Made by a program: the position numbers and the translations under genes
The notes under the pieces: generated by a model
The model's database searches: none
What the model saw: only the letters and a program-made list of their open reading frames with translations
Told to the model about the DNA's origin: nothing
In this document: positions 63,644 through 64,000 of the stretch, in pieces
How positions within the stretch are numbered: position 1 is the first letter of the stretch
Layout: every line of letters starts with the position of its first letter
DNA from: Jeotgalibacillus marinus
Lineage (GTDB): Bacteria; Bacillota; Bacilli; Bacillales; Jeotgalibacillaceae
Direction of reading: 5' to 3'
NCBI RefSeq assembly: GCF_040801915.1
Contig: NZ_JBFMIA010000003.1
Location: 62,001 to 126,000 of the forward strand
DNA: 64,000 nucleotides

Positions 63644-64000
63644 TTATTGAATGACAATGGAAGTCGTATATACTTTAATCACTTCGCCTTCTTGCATTAA
63701 CTCATTCACACGGTCTTTAACAATCTCTTCAAAAGCGTTTTTACCTTCTCTTCCTTCCAAATCAGTGCGTGTCATCTCTGAAAGTTCATCAATAATAATG
63801 TCTTTCACCTGGAAGTCACGCTGTGCTAATTCTCCACCTGCTTTTATACTATCTGTTTGAATAGTCATCGATAATCGAGCAAAATTGTTGTTCGCAATGC
63901 TTGAGGTTACGTCTGGTATTTCAACCGAAGCATCAACAATCTCTGCAATCGTTGGACCTCCTGTTTCTTCCTCTTTTGATAGTGGATTGAGTTCATAAAG
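63644..64000 (-). CDS. fliL: Flagellar basal body-associated protein FliL (partial, N-terminus missing)
   Basis: The last 118 residues of a protein whose start lies beyond the right edge. The visible part includes a periplasmic-type linker (YELNPLSKEEE), then NNNFARLSMTIQTDS and the C-terminal VNELMQEGEVIKVYTTSIVIQ, typical of FliL, which surrounds the stator. The open frame runs unbroken to the edge, so the internal ATG at 63868 is not the start. fliM follows by 32 bp. Confidence 0.92.
   Translation of the reverse strand, partial: LYELNPLSKEEETGGPTIAEIVDASVEIPDVTSSIANNNFARLSMTIQTDSIKAGGELAQRDFQVKDIIIDELSEMTRTDLEGREGKNAFEEIVKDRVNELMQEGEVIKVYTTSIVIQ

Overview
The window is a stretch of chromosome from a low-GC, endospore-forming, flagellated member of the Bacillaceae. 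The evidence is gene content and order. It carries the Bacillus subtilis-type backbone from fliL/fliM through the motility genes, the translation/envelope genes, polC, nusA-infB, pnpA, the dipicolinate/lysine genes, spoIIIE and ymfC-ymfM to pgsA and cinA. Sporulation genes (spoVFAB, spoIIIE) and Gram-positive hallmarks (polC, rnjB, sigD, swrB, fliY, cheC, cheD) confirm the group. I cannot name the species. Every supported gene lies on the minus strand, so transcription runs from position 64000 towards 1. No tRNA, rRNA, CRISPR array, insertion sequence, prophage or attachment site was seen.

Layout in the direction of transcription. (1) 64000-47136: the tail of the fla/che operon: fliL (partial), fliM, fliY, cheY, fliZ, fliPQR, flhB, flhA, flhF, ylxH, cheB, cheA, cheW, cheC, cheD, sigD, an unnamed 99-residue protein and swrB. 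Gaps are short and many starts overlap stops. (2) 46981-43918: rpsB, tsf, pyrH and frr, with their own promoter and internal terminator-like hairpins. (3) 43573-33375: uppS, cdsA, dxr, rasP, proS and polC (isoprenoid, phospholipid, intramembrane proteolysis, replication). (4) 33238-25735: rimP, nusA, ylxR, ylxQ, infB, ylxP, rbfA, truB, ribC and rpsO (translation and RNA). (5) 25520-16782: pnpA, mlpA, ymxH, spoVFA, spoVFB, asd, dapG and dapA. Dipicolinate synthase genes sit next to the early aspartate-pathway genes that supply their substrate. (6) 16578-12351: rnjB (RNase J2) and spoIIIE. (7) 11955-6294: a GntR-type regulator followed by a complete BMP-type nucleoside ABC transporter. (8) 6142-1: ymfF, ymfH, ymfI, ymfK, rodZ, pgsA and cinA (partial).

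Compared with B. subtilis as I remember it, ylxY (between pnpA and mlpA), tepA (between rnjB and spoIIIE) and ymfJ (between ymfI and ymfK) are absent, and the transporter genes sit between ymfC and ymfF.

This is mostly conserved housekeeping DNA and I found no clear novel multigene system. The most interesting signals lie between genes: a perfect inverted repeat just downstream of the GntR-operon promoter; a set of hairpins that probably uncouples the transporter's binding protein from its ATPase; a 15-bp palindrome over the uppS -35 box; two related copies of an intergenic repeat; a structured rbfA-truB junction; and an unnamed small protein between sigD and swrB. Within proteins, the Ser-Asp repeat in RodZ and the degenerate active site of RNase J2 stand out.
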